Counted from the stretch's first letter, positions 6,142-14,342 are shown. The stretch is 14,491 nt of DNA from JAYXXU01 sp049301135 (GCA_049301135.1 JBAQKP010000097.1:1-14491); one strand, 5' to 3'. Notes: a model not told the origin generated them from the letters alone. A program made the numbers and translations.

Positions 6142-7128
6142 TCACAAATACCAACGCTCCACACCAACCTGATGCAATACAAAACGCTGCTGATAATCCG
6201 GCTGCCACTGCTCATGCTCAATCGCCGCGCGCAGCAAAAAATCCAACAACGTCCAATGCCGACGCAACACCCGCCGCAGTCGATGCGGTAACACCGGATG
6301 AAACAAGCCGAGCCGATCAAACAACTGACGGGGATTTTTGCGTAGCCATAACCACGACCCCATCTCTAAGGTAAACGGCAACAACAACGCACCGTCATCT
6401 TTTCGCGCCTGATCATACAGATAATCCCACAGATCGCCGTGCGTGGTGTAATTGATGCTTTGCGGCTCCATCCGATAGAAGTCATGCATTGGAAAAGTAC
6501 GGTTAAACAAATCACACAGCGCAACCGCTTCCGCCAAATGCGGTGGTGGCAACCGATGCCCCGCATACGGAAACCACAGCCGGTCTTTCATCCCAAAACC
6601 CGAATGTAGATCCATCGACAGCACAATACTGGCGCGTTGGCGAGCCTGCTGTACGCTATCAATCAATGCTTGGCTTTCGGTCGCCAGTTGTGTGCCACGA
6701 TACCACGGCAGATGACGACTCAATTGCTGTCCCGCCAGCGGCCACAGGTGCAGGCCGTGCGCTTCAACCGGTGCATTGCGCATCAGATCAATGCCTTGTG
6801 TGGTACAGCGCGTGCCTTGATGCAATCCGGTGATGTTGACCATCGGCAGCAGCACGATACGGACTTGAGTGAGCATCTGCTGCAAATGCCGATCCCATGC
6901 CAACCGACCTAGCAGATGTTCGAGCCATGCGAGTAGGATTTGGCTGCCGATCCGTTCATTGCCGTGAATGCCGCCGACCAGCAGCAGGGTCGGTGCAATC
7001 CCGTCGCTTTGGCCGAGTTCAAGCTCATAGATCGGCAGATCGTCCATCGTGGCGAGGATGCGATGGCGTAGCGCAGGGTGCTCGATCAGGCGTTCGAGTT
7101 GGGCAAGTTCGGGCAAAAGACGCGACAT
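6142..7128 (-). CDS. M14-family zinc carboxypeptidase / AstE-like hydrolase
   Basis: A 328-residue protein from the ATG at 7128; a TTG at 7146 would add six residues without support. It has the M14 metallopeptidase layout: the HxxE zinc motif in GGIHGNERIG (H55, E58), the substrate-binding region DLMRNAP (R117, N118), the third zinc ligand in SMDLHSGFG (H175), and the catalytic glutamate in FTLEMGSW (E255). No signal peptide is visible, so it is probably cytoplasmic. Related proteins are carboxypeptidases or deacylases such as succinylglutamate desuccinylase and aspartoacylase. The substrate cannot be deduced and there is no arginine-catabolism gene nearby. It follows hslO by about 80 nt on the same strand and may be co-transcribed with it. 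It is convergent with the HNH gene and I see no terminator between them, so antisense overlap is possible. Confidence 0.82.
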   Translation of the reverse strand: MSRLLPELAQLERLIEHPALRHRILATMDDLPIYELELGQSDGIAPTLLLVGGIHGNERIGSQILLAWLEHLLGRLAWDRHLQQMLTQVRIVLLPMVNITGLHQGTRCTTQGIDLMRNAPVEAHGLHLWPLAGQQLSRHLPWYRGTQLATESQALIDSVQQARQRASIVLSMDLHSGFGMKDRLWFPYAGHRLPPPHLAEAVALCDLFNRTFPMHDFYRMEPQSINYTTHGDLWDYLYDQARKDDGALLLPFTLEMGSWLWLRKNPRQLFDRLGLFHPVLPHRLRRVLRRHWTLLDFLLRAAIEHEQWQPDYQQRFVLHQVGVERWYL

Positions 7129-7206
7129 AAAAAAGCCACACGGCAAGCGGTAAAACGCTCAGTGTGGCGGGGAAGTTTGACAGTGCGATGACGGGGGAAG
7201 CGGCAG

Positions 7207-8085
7207 TTAATTCACATGCAGGCCAAACAGTCCCAGCGCGTCGGTCGCACGAAATCGGTAGGCCGTATTGCAGAATTGGCAGTCCATTTTGATTTCACCC
7301 TCATCTTGCAAAATCTGCTGCACTTGCTCTACGCCGACTTGCTGTAGTGCAGTTTCACAGCGTTCACGCGAGCAGGTACAGCCAAACTTCAGCGTTTCAG
7401 CATCCGGCAGCATCACGTCTTCTTCGTGATACAAGCGATACAAAATCTCAGTCGCAGAGAGTTCAACTAGCTCACTTGGTGTTAAGGTTTCGGTCAGCAT
7501 CATCAGGCGCGGCCACAGATCCTGATCGACGTGTGCTTGTTCGTCTTCGTCACGACGCGGCAATAACTGAATCAGTAAGCCACCGGCTTGCTTCTGCTGA
7601 CTGCTCAGTACGATGCGGGTAGGAATCTGTACTGATTGATCAAAATACGTGGTCAAGCACTCGGCCAGAACATCCGAGTCACGACCAATAATGCCTTGAT
7701 AGCGCTCACCATCTTCTGGCTCGATATTGATAAACAACACGCCGCCACCAAGGGCTTGCATGGCCTCGACGCTGCTGTCTGCGCTTTGCCATACCGTAGA
7801 CGCCTCATCCCACTGCGCCAAGGCACGAATCTCGCCGTCGTGGCTGCATTCGGCCATTGCCCATTTGAGATCCGTTTGGCCTTGGGCTTGAATCGACAGC
7901 CGTCCACGAATCTTCAGGGTACTGGCCAGTAGTGCTGCGCCGACCAACATTTCGCCGAGCAATGCCGCAATCGCGGGCGGGTAGTCGCGCTGCGCCAAGA
8001 TGGTGTCAAGTGACTGCTGAAGATGTACCACTTCACCGCGCACGGGACTGGCATCAATAAAAAAACGCTGGCGAATATCGGTCAT
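7207..8085 (-). CDS. hslO: Hsp33, redox-regulated holding chaperone
   Basis: A 292-residue protein of the usual Hsp33 length. The N-terminal substrate-binding domain reads FFIDASPVRGEVV and continues through LLGEMLVGAALLASTLKIRGRLSIQAQG. A conserved middle motif is LFINIEPEDGERYQGII. The C-terminal redox switch has the zinc-binding cysteines in FGCTCSRERC (C236, C238) and DCQFC (C269, C272). Under oxidative stress these cysteines lose zinc, form disulfides and unfold a linker, which turns the protein into an ATP-independent chaperone that prevents aggregation. The start is well supported by TAGGAG about 8 nt before the ATG. It lies 45 nt after the 260-aa unknown gene on the same strand, so a shared transcript is likely. 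Confidence 0.96.
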   Translation of the reverse strand: MTDIRQRFFIDASPVRGEVVHLQQSLDTILAQRDYPPAIAALLGEMLVGAALLASTLKIRGRLSIQAQGQTDLKWAMAECSHDGEIRALAQWDEASTVWQSADSSVEAMQALGGGVLFINIEPEDGERYQGIIGRDSDVLAECLTTYFDQSVQIPTRIVLSSQQKQAGGLLIQLLPRRDEDEQAHVDQDLWPRLMMLTETLTPSELVELSATEILYRLYHEEDVMLPDAETLKFGCTCSRERCETALQQVGVEQVQQILQDEGEIKMDCQFCNTAYRFRATDALGLFGLHVN

Positions 8086-8130
8086 AAGCTTTCTCCTAAG
8101 CGCTTCATGATGAAGGCGCAGGGCTAAAAA

Positions 8131-8910
8131 TCAAGGGATCAAGTTGACGTCAGCAGCATCGGTCAGTTGATCGTCGGTTGACGTGGCGTCAGCCTCAGTC
8201 TCATGACTCGCTTCACGCCCAAATACCGTCCATGTGCCGTTATAGCCGAGCGGGTTTTGGTAGGCATCGGAGCGCTGTTTGCGTGGTTTTTCACGGCTGT
8301 CCAAGATGTCAAAATCCTTCAGCGTGGTCAGCACCAAGCCCGTCCGATAAAAGCGCACCCGCTCCGGCATGATGTCTTCGCCGGTTTTGGCGTTGATCCG
8401 AAAGACATACGCCCGTAAATCAATAAACGCCCGATGCGCGACTAGCATGCCGTCAGGATTCGCATCAAACCAGTCCTGCATCGCTTGAACTTCAGTCTCG
8501 GTATACGCACCACAGCGGTCAATCAATGTGCCGACTGCGCCGAACGACTTCGACTCTTTGGCATAGGTGCGCGCAAGGTGCAGCCGCTGCACCTGATCGA
8601 CAAACACCGGCAGGCCAAGCGTAGACGGCAACGGCAGCGCCTCTTTACCAATATGCGCATCGGGATAAAACGCATAGGCGCGCTCAAAGTACGGCTGCCA
8701 TTCGGCTTTATAGCGGGCGACCTCATCGGCATCACCGCGATAAATCGGCATATCTCGGATCTGACTCAGATACTCGGGCGGCCAGTGATTGTGGCGAAAG
8801 TCGGCAATGTCTTGCTTGAGCTGCGAGATTAGCTGTTTATCCAGTTTTTTACCGTCCACAGTCGATGTGTTGGGCGATTGAAATTTGGCAATACGCGGTT
8901 TACTGGGCAT
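8131..8910 (-). CDS. Soluble protein of unknown function (260 aa)
   Basis: I do not recognise a family. I start at the ATG at 8910 because GGAG sits 8-9 nt upstream; the GTG at 8919 is too close to that same site. The protein is highly charged with no signal peptide or membrane helix. The N-terminus is basic (MPSKPRIAKF), followed by 'LISQLKQDIADFRHNHWPPEYLSQIRDMPIYRG' and repeated aromatic/acidic helices with 'WQPYFERAYAFYPDAH'. A central 'HLARTYAKESKSFGAVGTLIDRCGAYT' and 'FIDLRAYVFRINAKTGEDI' follow. The tail (about the last 30 residues) is acidic and looks disordered. It lies between priA (47-nt gap) and hslO (45-nt gap) in the same direction, so it is probably in the same transcript. Codon and base use resemble the neighbours, so it looks resident rather than acquired. 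Confidence 0.75.
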   Translation of the reverse strand: MPSKPRIAKFQSPNTSTVDGKKLDKQLISQLKQDIADFRHNHWPPEYLSQIRDMPIYRGDADEVARYKAEWQPYFERAYAFYPDAHIGKEALPLPSTLGLPVFVDQVQRLHLARTYAKESKSFGAVGTLIDRCGAYTETEVQAMQDWFDANPDGMLVAHRAFIDLRAYVFRINAKTGEDIMPERVRFYRTGLVLTTLKDFDILDSREKPRKQRSDAYQNPLGYNGTWTVFGREASHETEADATSTDDQLTDAADVNLIP

Positions 8911-8957
8911 ACGGCACACTCCTGCGTTGATCTGTTTTTACGGTATGCAGCGCAAAC

Positions 8958-11165
8958 TTAACTCAATTCCTGTGGGTCAATATCCAGCGACAGCCTGACC
9001 TGTCGGCGCTGCGGCAGTTGCCAAACCTGCGGCCACCAGTGCGCTAGCAGATGATGCAACTGCTTGCGCTGACTGCATAAAATTAAGCCATGCCCGCGAA
9101 AAATCCCCGCCTTGCGCTCCATCGGTGCAGGAATCGGCCCCCAAATCTCGAGTGTTTTTTCAGCATCTTGCGCCTGTAGCAGTTGCAGCACATCGGCCAA
9201 AAACTGCTGGGTCAACGCCCGATCCCGCGATTCGGCACGGATCAGCGCGGCATAACGGTACGGCGGCAACAGTGCAAGTTTGCGCTCTTGCAAGGTGTTG
9301 TCGGCAAACTGATCATAACCCTGCTGAATCAAGGTTTGTAGCAGCGGATTATCCGGTTGCCACGTTTGAATCAGCACTTGACCGCGCTTATGGCCACGTC
9401 CAGCACGACCGGCCACTTGCATGATGATTTGTGCGGTACGTTCCGGTGCTCGAAAATCGCTGCTTAAAAACCCAGCATCGGCCTCTAAAATTGCCACCAA
9501 GGTCACATGCGGAAAATGATGCCCTTTCGCTAGCATTTGTGTGCCGAGCAAAATCGCTGCGCCTTCGGTATTGGCACGTTCATAAATCGCCTGCCAACTA
9601 CCAACCCGCTGCGTGGTATCACGATCCACCCGCAAAATTGGTGTTTCGGCAAAATGTGTGCGCAAAGTTTCTTCCAGCCGTGCTGTCCCTGTGCCAATCG
9701 GCAAAATATTCGGCGACTTACAGGCAGGGCATAGCGTCGGTAACTGACTGTGATAACCACAATGATGACAGTGTAAATGCGTGCGCGGGGTTTGATGCAC
9801 GGTTAAATGCGCATCACAGCGCGGACAATCTGCTTGCCAACCACAGGCATCGCACAGCAATACGGGGGCATAGCCGCGACGGTTTAAAAAAATCAACACC
9901 TGATCTTGGGCATCGAGTCGCGCACGAATCGCTTGTAGCAGCGGTTTGCTTAGGCCGTTTTCACGGTATTGACCGCGTAGGTCGATCAGTTGCATTTTGG
10001 CCAGTACCGCCGTGCCGGCGCGTTCGGTTAGGCGTAGATGGGTCAGCTTGGCTTGCTGTGCCAGATGTAGGCTTTCGAGCGACGGCGTGGCTGACCCCAA
10101 AATCACCGGACAGTGTTGCAACTGACCGCGCCGCAACGCCAGATCACGCGCATGATATCGAAAGCTATCTTGCTGTTTATAGGATAGATCATGTTCTTCA
10201 TCGACCACGATCAGCCCAAGCTTGGGCAGAGGGGTAAAGATCGCCGAGCGCGTGCCGATGACAATGTGGGCTGCGCCATTTTGTGCCATTTGCCATGCGT
10301 TTAAGCGTTGTACGTCGGTCATACCCGAGTGCAGCATCACCACATGCGCGGCAAAGCGTGCCTGAAAGCGGCCAATGGTTTGCGGCGTCAGGCCGATTTC
10401 TGGCACGAGTACCAACACCTGTTGACCATGTTCTAACACCGGCTGCATCGCTTGCAGATACACTTCGGTTTTGCCGCTGCCGGTCAGACCTTCCAGCAAA
10501 ATGCCGTGATAAGCGCCGAGTAATTGATGGATTTGAGCAATCGCAACCGCTTGTTCCGGATTAGGTGTTAGCGGTAATTCGGCCAGTTGTACCGGATGTG
10601 GATCGGCTTGGTAAGGCTGCATAAACTCGACTGCAAGGCCGCGTTTTTCCAGTTGTTTCAGTTGGCTACGCTGCACGCCCATCAGTTGCAAGATGCTTTC
10701 TGCTGCGCCGCGTTGGTCATGCAGATTGAGGATATCAAAGGCGAGTTTTTGGCTAGAGCCGGTTTTAAAGCTGGCCGACGGGACAGGATCCGCCACTCGC
10801 CAATAATGATTTAAAATATCCAGTGGCCGTCCTTGCCGCAGTAAGGTGGGCAAGGCCAGTAAGAGCACTTCACCAATCGGATAGTGATAATACTGCGCTG
10901 ACCAAACCAAAATCGGCAACAGATCCACACTGATCGCCGGTTGTTGATCCAGCACTTCAAGGGCAGCGCGTAGTTTGTGTGGTTCGACCTCGGCAGCGTC
11001 GCCCTGACCGAGCACAATCCCGATCAGCTGTTGTCGCCCAAACGGCACACGGACACGACAGCCAACCGCGGGTGGTTCTGTCACGCCGTCCGGCAATTGA
11101 TAGTCGAACAGTTGAAACATCGGCACGGGCAGGGCGATACGGATCAGCGGGCGTCCATCAGTCAC
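8958..11165 (-). CDS. priA: PriA, replication-restart (primosomal) DNA helicase
   Basis: A 735-residue protein, the normal length for PriA. The N-terminal DNA-binding domain starts IRIALPVPMFQLFDYQLP. The helicase core has Walker A GLTGSGKT (226-233), the DEEH box VVDEEHD (322-325), GSATPSLES (358-365) and a late GRAGRG motif. The zinc-binding insertion shows all eight cysteines: C438, C441, C447, C450, C466, C469, C479 and C482. PriA recognises stalled forks and D-loops, remodels them with 3'-5' helicase activity, and loads the primosome and DnaB. The start is a GTG at 11165, consistent with where E. coli PriA begins; an AGGGG lies about 11 nt upstream. It follows ridA by 60 nt and precedes the unknown gene by 47 nt, all on the minus strand. 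Confidence 0.97.
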   Translation of the reverse strand: MTDGRPLIRIALPVPMFQLFDYQLPDGVTEPPAVGCRVRVPFGRQQLIGIVLGQGDAAEVEPHKLRAALEVLDQQPAISVDLLPILVWSAQYYHYPIGEVLLLALPTLLRQGRPLDILNHYWRVADPVPSASFKTGSSQKLAFDILNLHDQRGAAESILQLMGVQRSQLKQLEKRGLAVEFMQPYQADPHPVQLAELPLTPNPEQAVAIAQIHQLLGAYHGILLEGLTGSGKTEVYLQAMQPVLEHGQQVLVLVPEIGLTPQTIGRFQARFAAHVVMLHSGMTDVQRLNAWQMAQNGAAHIVIGTRSAIFTPLPKLGLIVVDEEHDLSYKQQDSFRYHARDLALRRGQLQHCPVILGSATPSLESLHLAQQAKLTHLRLTERAGTAVLAKMQLIDLRGQYRENGLSKPLLQAIRARLDAQDQVLIFLNRRGYAPVLLCDACGWQADCPRCDAHLTVHQTPRTHLHCHHCGYHSQLPTLCPACKSPNILPIGTGTARLEETLRTHFAETPILRVDRDTTQRVGSWQAIYERANTEGAAILLGTQMLAKGHHFPHVTLVAILEADAGFLSSDFRAPERTAQIIMQVAGRAGRGHKRGQVLIQTWQPDNPLLQTLIQQGYDQFADNTLQERKLALLPPYRYAALIRAESRDRALTQQFLADVLQLLQAQDAEKTLEIWGPIPAPMERKAGIFRGHGLILCSQRKQLHHLLAHWWPQVWQLPQRRQVRLSLDIDPQELS

Positions 11166-11225
11166 GTTTTACAGCGCCCCTTTGCGAAGATACCTGCCAG
11201 TGTTGTTGCCGCGCGTCAGTCGGTT

Positions 11226-11612
11226 TTAGCCCGCCGCCAGTTCGACTACCCCATCCATCTCGACCAGCGCGCCACGCGGCAGACTGGCCACGCCAAGCGC
11301 CGCCCGTGCTGGATACGGCTGGGCAAAATACTCGCCCATGATCTGATTGACCAGTTGGAAGTTACCTAGATCAATCAAAAAAATATTCAGCTTGGCAATA
11401 TCTGCCAGCGAGCCACCTGATGCTTCACACACTGCTTTTAAGTTGTCAAACACGCGGCGGATCTGTGCTTCGATTCCGTCGACCAATTGCATGCTGTAAG
11501 GGTCAAGGCCGATTTGCCCAGATAAATAAACCGTGTTGCCGACGCGAATTGCTTGGGAGTAAGTGCCGATTGCCGCAGGGGCAAGTTCGGTATGGATGAC
11601 AGTACGCGACAT
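11226..11612 (-). CDS. ridA: RidA, enamine/imine deaminase
   Basis: A 128-residue protein from the ATG at 11612, the family's usual length. A start 18 codons upstream is open but lacks conservation, whereas GGAG lies 8 nt before the chosen ATG. Family residues present: TYSQA with Y18, LSGQIGLDP, 'DNLKAVCEASGGSLADI', the active-site arginine in YPARAALGV (R103), and a final 'VEMDGVV' with E118. RidA hydrolyses reactive 2-aminoacrylate and related enamines made by PLP enzymes such as threonine dehydratase, which protects other PLP enzymes in the cytoplasm. It lies downstream of spoT on the same strand, separated by about 155 nt that contain a strong inverted repeat. Confidence 0.95.
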   Translation of the reverse strand: MSRTVIHTELAPAAIGTYSQAIRVGNTVYLSGQIGLDPYSMQLVDGIEAQIRRVFDNLKAVCEASGGSLADIAKLNIFLIDLGNFQLVNQIMGEYFAQPYPARAALGVASLPRGALVEMDGVVELAAG

Positions 11613-11711
11613 GCAAAGCTCCAAAGAAGTCGATAACGAGGTCAAACAATTGGTCAGAAATGACAATTTGAGTGGCCAATCATGATACCGGATTCTACAG
11701 CGTAGCTATAG

Positions 11712-11751
11712 CCTAAAACCGTAGCTCAGCCGCAAGCTAAACGGTTTTAGG
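11712..11751 (-). repeat. Strong inverted repeat between spoT and ridA
   Basis: CCTAAAACCGT (11712-11722) and ACGGTTTTAGG (11741-11751) are perfectly complementary over 11 bp and enclose AGCT...AGCT, which can add a second short stem. It begins just past the spoT stop (11768), reading right to left. No T-run follows on either strand, so it is not a textbook rho-independent terminator. An mRNA 3'-end stabiliser, a processing site or a weak terminator are possible. Confidence 0.5.
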
Positions 11752-11767
11752 GGTTGGTTTGCCGGAT

Positions 11768-13846
11768 TTAGCCGTGTTGACTGAGCCGAGTGACCGTTGG
11801 AAAATCCAATAAACTGCGAATCTCATGGATCAGTCGCGCCAAATGATCACGGTCGCGTACCAAAATCGCCAAGCGTGTCTGCTGATTTTCGATTTTAAGC
11901 TTTTCAACACCAGCTTTTAGTTCACGCACCCGATAGATCAGTTCGGTAGTTTGTTCATCCGATAGCCCGTCACCGATCAGTAGCGTGACCGGAAAGCGCG
12001 GATCTTCGGGCGTGTGTTGTTGCCACTGTAAAGTTAAAATATGCTCAGGATGCTGGGCGATTTCTTGCGCCAGATTACCACAGCGGCGTCGATGCACGAT
12101 CAAGCCACGACGAGTTAAATGCCCCAAAATCGGATCACCTAAAATCGGGTTGCAACAGTGTGCATAACGTAAATCAATGCCATCCGTTCCCAAAATCAAC
12201 TGCTCAGACAGCGTTGAGCCGAGTGCTTGATCGCGATGCACCAAGCGCGACGCCACCAATTGCGGCAATAGATCGCCAATCGCGATTTGCTCAAACAAGG
12301 CATCTTGGCTGTCTAAATGCTGCCAATCCAGCAGATCTTGCCAATCTGCCGCTGACAAGTCATTGATACTGCGTTTGTGTAGTCGCAGCGCGCGATTCAA
12401 GGCTTGTTGACCGACGGTACGCTGCTCCTCAACATCCTGTTCACGCAAGATATTTTGGATGGCGCGGCGTGCTTTATGTGTATTAATAAAACTCAGCCAA
12501 TCTGGATTGGGTGTCGCCAGCACGTCAGTAATAATATCAATCACCTGACCGCTTTTGAGTGGCGTGCCGAGCGGCTTAATCACGCCGTCGATTTTGACCC
12601 CGATGGCATGGTTGCCAAGGAATAAACTGGCGGCATACGCAAAATCCACCGCCGTCGCCCCCTGTGGCAGTTCATGTAAATCACCATCGGGCGTATAGAC
12701 CAAGACTTTGTCGCGGTGTAAATACTCAAGTAGGGCGTTTAACGTACTGCGCGCGCAATCTCGATCAATCAGCTCGGCCAGATTATGCAGTGAGGCTTGA
12801 ATCGCTGAGCGCGTCGCTTGCGGTGCAGTTTCGCCCAGCACCACGCCGAGCCGAGCTGCATCACGCATACGGGCGGTTTGTAAGGTCAGGTCGACTTGGC
12901 CGCTGCCATCGCGCAACGACAAAAATAACGCCTGATTACCACCGGGTAACGGGTTGCGGATATGGTCACGCAGCTCCGACCACTCAAACTGCTGTTGCAG
13001 TACCGTCGCCAACTGATCACACGCCACCACACTATCGAGTAACACTTCAAAAGCGTGTGTATTTAGCAACGTGGTTAGATCACCATCGCCGCGAAAAAAC
13101 CGCTGAAAAATTAAAATATCATTGTCACGTGGCGTGAGATGGCCGGTAATCTTCAGCGCATCAATCAAGTGATCCAAGGCAAACGCCCGCTGCTGGCGCA
13201 TCTCCATGCGTTGTAACGCCGAGTCAGCCAAGGCATTGGTCAGACGACTAAACATCTCAGGCGCGAGATTCTCAAAGCACAGTTTTTCCAACTGGTCAGC
13301 GATTTCGTTCATTCCCACCAGCCGCGCCATCGGTACAAAAATATCAATGGTTTCTTGGGCGATACGCGCCCGTTTTTCGGCATTTAAGGCTTCTAGCGTG
13401 GACATGTTGTGCAAGCGATCCGCCAGCTTGATCACGATTACCCGTGGATCATGCAGCGTCGCCGTTAAAATTTTGCGAAACGATGCAGCTTTGTTGATTT
13501 GTTTATCCGGTGAAATGGTCAGTTTGGTCACACCATCGACCAGATCTGCCACAGTGATGCCAAATAAATCACTGACTTGTTGCTTGGTGTAGTCGGTATC
13601 TTCAATGACATCATGCAGTAAAGCCGCCATTAAGCTATCGGCATCCAGTCGCATATGTCCCAAAATATCGGTGACCGCAATCGGATGCAACACATACGGT
13701 TCGCCGCTTTTACGAATCACACCGCCATGCGCAGTATCGGCAAAATCGCACGCAGTCAGCACACGTTGCACATCGGTTTCGGCGAGATAGCTGCGTAACG
13801 TCTCGGCCAATTGGTTTTTGGCGGTCGTTACTGCTTGGCGGGGCAT
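11768..13846 (-). CDS. spoT: SpoT, long RSH-family (p)ppGpp hydrolase with apparently inactive synthetase domain
   Basis: A 692-residue long RSH protein. The N-terminal HD hydrolase domain is intact: RKSGEPYVLHP (R45, H54), LLHDVIED (H78, D79, E82, D83) and KLADRLHNM (D143, N147). The synthetase domain (about 215-340) is degraded: the catalytic Asp in the 'D-x-x-A-x-R' stretch is N262 (TLLNTHAF), the GYQSLH motif reads GNQALF (303-308), and VEVQIRT reads VDLTLQT (318-324), so the Glu is D319. A TGS domain (about 380-440), a Cys-bearing domain with YAHCCNP (C564, C565) and C589, and a C-terminal ACT domain (about 615-690) follow. It should hydrolyse (p)ppGpp to end the stringent response but probably cannot make it. 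The same state is known for Acinetobacter SpoT. The start ATG has AGGA about 8 nt upstream. Gene order rpoZ-spoT is the usual one. Confidence 0.95.
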   Translation of the reverse strand: MPRQAVTTAKNQLAETLRSYLAETDVQRVLTACDFADTAHGGVIRKSGEPYVLHPIAVTDILGHMRLDADSLMAALLHDVIEDTDYTKQQVSDLFGITVADLVDGVTKLTISPDKQINKAASFRKILTATLHDPRVIVIKLADRLHNMSTLEALNAEKRARIAQETIDIFVPMARLVGMNEIADQLEKLCFENLAPEMFSRLTNALADSALQRMEMRQQRAFALDHLIDALKITGHLTPRDNDILIFQRFFRGDGDLTTLLNTHAFEVLLDSVVACDQLATVLQQQFEWSELRDHIRNPLPGGNQALFLSLRDGSGQVDLTLQTARMRDAARLGVVLGETAPQATRSAIQASLHNLAELIDRDCARSTLNALLEYLHRDKVLVYTPDGDLHELPQGATAVDFAYAASLFLGNHAIGVKIDGVIKPLGTPLKSGQVIDIITDVLATPNPDWLSFINTHKARRAIQNILREQDVEEQRTVGQQALNRALRLHKRSINDLSAADWQDLLDWQHLDSQDALFEQIAIGDLLPQLVASRLVHRDQALGSTLSEQLILGTDGIDLRYAHCCNPILGDPILGHLTRRGLIVHRRRCGNLAQEIAQHPEHILTLQWQQHTPEDPRFPVTLLIGDGLSDEQTTELIYRVRELKAGVEKLKIENQQTRLAILVRDRDHLARLIHEIRSLLDFPTVTRLSQHG

Positions 13847-13891
13847 GATGGCATTCCTGTATCAACAACATGGCAATAGATTCGACCCTCC

Positions 13892-13920
13892 AATCAAAAG
13901 CAAAACACTGATAATGTCAA
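13892..13920 (-). promoter_or_regulatory. Possible sigma-70 promoter of spoT
   Basis: On the minus strand a perfect -35 hexamer TTGACA (13915-13920) is followed after 17 nt by TTGATT (13892-13897), a poor -10. Together they would start transcription about 40 nt before the spoT ATG at 13846. The -35 match is good but the -10 match is only three of six, so this is a weak call. Confidence 0.3.
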
Positions 13921-13982
13921 TCGGTTGAGTGCTTTTTTTTAGCCAGAGTCACCGCGCTCAGGCTGGCACTGCCCAAAACGAC

Positions 13983-14008
13983 ACGACCCAGCCAATCGGC
14001 TGGGTCGT
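13983..14008 (-). terminator. Strong hairpin between rpoZ and spoT, possible terminator
   Basis: ACGACCCAGCC (13983-13993) and GGCTGGGTCGT (13998-14008) form a perfect 11-bp GC-rich stem with an AATC loop, directly after the rpoZ stop at 14036. In the direction of transcription it is followed by GTCGTTTTGGG, so the T-run is only four bases and displaced. It may end or attenuate the gmk-rpoZ transcript before spoT. Confidence 0.5.
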
Positions 14009-14035
14009 CATCGCGTCACTACAGATCAGTCAGAT

Positions 14036-14305
14036 TTAAAAAAAGCTGTCTAAGCTGAGTGGGGCAAGCGCCATATCCAATGGTGACGGCTGACGCGGTT
14101 CGTCTTTTTGTTTTAGAATATCGCGGGTGACGTGACCAGCGGCGATTTCGCGCAGTGCCATCACGGTCGGTTTATCGTTTTCCCACGGTAGCATCGGATC
14201 GGCTGTGCCACGAGCCAGTTGACGAGCGCGCTTGGCAGCAACCAATACCAGTTCAAAACGGTTGTCTACTGCACCTAGACAGTCTTCTACAGTCACACGG
14301 GCCAT
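14036..14305 (-). CDS. rpoZ: RNA polymerase omega subunit
   Basis: An 89-residue protein that begins MARVTVEDCL and continues DNRFELVLVAAKRARQLARG, the invariant omega-subunit core; 'NDKPTVMALREIAAGHV' is also highly conserved. Omega helps fold the beta-prime subunit and assemble RNA polymerase. In E. coli it forms part of one ppGpp-binding site, which fits its position beside spoT. The last residues are short and variable, ending in SLDSFF. The sequence is closest, from memory, to Acinetobacter-type omega. The ATG at 14305 has only a weak GAG upstream. It lies 83 nt after gmk. Confidence 0.97.
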   Translation of the reverse strand: MARVTVEDCLGAVDNRFELVLVAAKRARQLARGTADPMLPWENDKPTVMALREIAAGHVTRDILKQKDEPRQPSPLDMALAPLSLDSFF

Positions 14306-14342
14306 GTTGATCTCGTCGGTTAAGCAAAATTAAGAACACAGT

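Noticed and set aside
8911..8919. GTG start at 8919 for the 260-aa gene
   Set aside because: The GGAG ribosome-binding site would be almost adjacent to this codon; it is correctly spaced for the ATG at 8910.
9431..10237. Plus-strand open frame of 268 codons inside priA
   Set aside because: It runs antisense to the PriA helicase core, is rich in His/Arg/Ala with no fold-like pattern, and priA is unmistakable on the other strand.
11613..11666. Extended N-terminus of RidA (18 extra residues)
   Set aside because: The family is about 128 residues and begins at the ATG at 11612, which has GGAG at the right distance.
12664..13137. Long plus-strand open frame of 157 codons inside spoT
   Set aside because: It is antisense to the conserved SpoT reading frame, has no recognisable domain or ribosome-binding site, and reflects codon bias of the gene on the other strand.
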